A DNA stretch of 5,393 nt from an uncultured Gaiellaceae bacterium. GTDB taxonomy: Bacteria > Actinomycetota > Thermoleophilia > Gaiellales > Gaiellaceae. Under the pieces are notes generated by a model. That model ran no database searches, was not told where the DNA came from, and saw nothing but the letters and a program-made list of their open reading frames with translations. The translations under genes were made by a program, and so were the position numbers. Shown in pieces: positions 4,867 to 5,393 of the stretch; position 1 is the stretch's first letter; each line of letters opens with the position of its first letter. The stretch spans positions 1 to 5,393 of the forward strand of contig CATPAS010000322.1 in the NCBI GenBank assembly GCA_955652075.1. The letters are read 5' to 3'.

Positions 4867-5393
4867 CCGAGCGCTTTCTGATCACCGGTGCGCTCGGGTG
4901 CATCGGCGCCTGGTCGTGCGCACAGCTCGTGCGCGAGGACGTGCCTGTCGTCGCCTACGACCTCGGCGTGAACACCGATCGGCTCGAGCTGGTCATGTCG
5001 CCGGAGGAACTCGAACGGGTGACGTTGACCCGCGGAGACGTGTTGGACCTCGACCAGCTAGAGAGAACGATTGCGGATCATCGAATCACGCATGTCGTAC
5101 ACCTCGCGGCGATGCTACTCCCGTTGGTCAAAGCTGACCCGTCACGCGGGTCCGCCGTCAACGTCGTTGGGACGACGAACGTCTTCGAGGCGGCGAAACG
5201 GCACGGCATCGGCCGGCTTGCCTACGCAAGCTCGGCAGCCGTGTATGGGCCGGGCGCCGGGTCGCGGATCGAGGATGCCGGTGAGCCTACGAGCCTCTAC
5301 GGAGTGTTCAAGTTGACGAATGAAGCGACGGCGCGCGTGTTCTGGGAAGACGAAGGCCTCGGCAGCGTCGGTCTCCGGCCTTACGTCGTCTAC
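4863..5393 (+). CDS. Extended SDR / NAD-dependent epimerase-dehydratase family protein (C-terminus beyond window)
   Basis: Starting with a GTG at 4863 that overlaps the upstream TGA by four bases, the frame stays open for 177 codons to the right edge, roughly the first half to two thirds of a protein of about 310 residues. It shows the extended-SDR pattern: TGALGCIG (8-15) for NAD binding, acidic D33 (AYDLG, 31-35), GDVLDLDQL (58-66), VVHLAA (78-83), YASSAAVYG (121-129) with S123/S124, the catalytic Y146 and K150 (YGVFK, 146-150), and LRPYVVY (171-177) just before the cut. Members include sugar-nucleotide epimerases, uronate and aldose dehydrogenases and threonine dehydrogenase. Operon context favours a dehydrogenase on a free sugar or sugar acid over an epimerase, but the substrate-determining C-terminal domain is missing. 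No Shine-Dalgarno is evident, so initiation is probably coupled. Confidence 0.87.
   Translation, partial: MTERFLITGALGCIGAWSCAQLVREDVPVVAYDLGVNTDRLELVMSPEELERVTLTRGDVLDLDQLERTIADHRITHVVHLAAMLLPLVKADPSRGSAVNVVGTTNVFEAAKRHGIGRLAYASSAAVYGPGAGSRIEDAGEPTSLYGVFKLTNEATARVFWEDEGLGSVGLRPYVVY

Overview
The window is high-GC DNA with densely packed genes, several GTG starts, stop/start overlaps and one probable leaderless gene. This fits a free-living actinobacterium, possibly of the Thermoleophilia/Solirubrobacterales kind. That placement is inferred from style and gene content only. Two divergent transcription units of central carbon metabolism share a 128-bp control region (682-809).

Left arm, minus strand: the small subunit of a coenzyme-B12-dependent glycerol/1,2-propanediol dehydratase (681-268) is followed, with a 4-base GTGA overlap, by the N-terminal 90 codons of the large (catalytic) subunit, which runs off the left edge. 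The large-subunit start is recognisable although the gene is cut. Small before large is the reverse of the familiar large-medium-small order. The small subunit lacks the N-terminal extension that directs the Salmonella diol dehydratase into microcompartments, so a cytosolic enzyme is likely.

Right arm, plus strand: a metallo-beta-lactamase-fold lactonase (810-1709) has its own sigma70-like promoter and a strong Shine-Dalgarno. After a 79-bp gap holding a strong hairpin and a second promoter come four tightly coupled genes: a classical SDR dehydrogenase (1789-2514), an FAH-superfamily protein resembling 2-keto-3-deoxy-pentonate dehydratase (2514-3410), an aldehyde dehydrogenase resembling alpha-ketoglutarate semialdehyde dehydrogenase (3400-4866), and an extended SDR/epimerase-like protein cut by the right edge (4863-5393). 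Overlaps of 1, 11 and 4 bases mark an operon with translational coupling.

Taken together, the right arm reads as a non-phosphorylating oxidative sugar pathway of Weimberg type: sugar to lactone (one of the SDRs), lactone to aldonate (lactonase), aldonate to 2-keto-3-deoxy acid (dehydratase not seen here), then to alpha-ketoglutarate semialdehyde (FAH protein) and alpha-ketoglutarate (ALDH). An alternative is a deoxyhexose (L-rhamnose/L-fucose) route, because the SDR resembles 2-keto-3-deoxy-L-rhamnonate 4-dehydrogenases. A deoxyhexose link would also explain a propanediol dehydratase next door, since cleavage of those sugars yields lactaldehyde and then propanediol. The substrate cannot be fixed from this window. 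No RNA genes, mobile elements, CRISPR arrays or integration scars were seen, and no gene-free stretch exceeds 300 bases.
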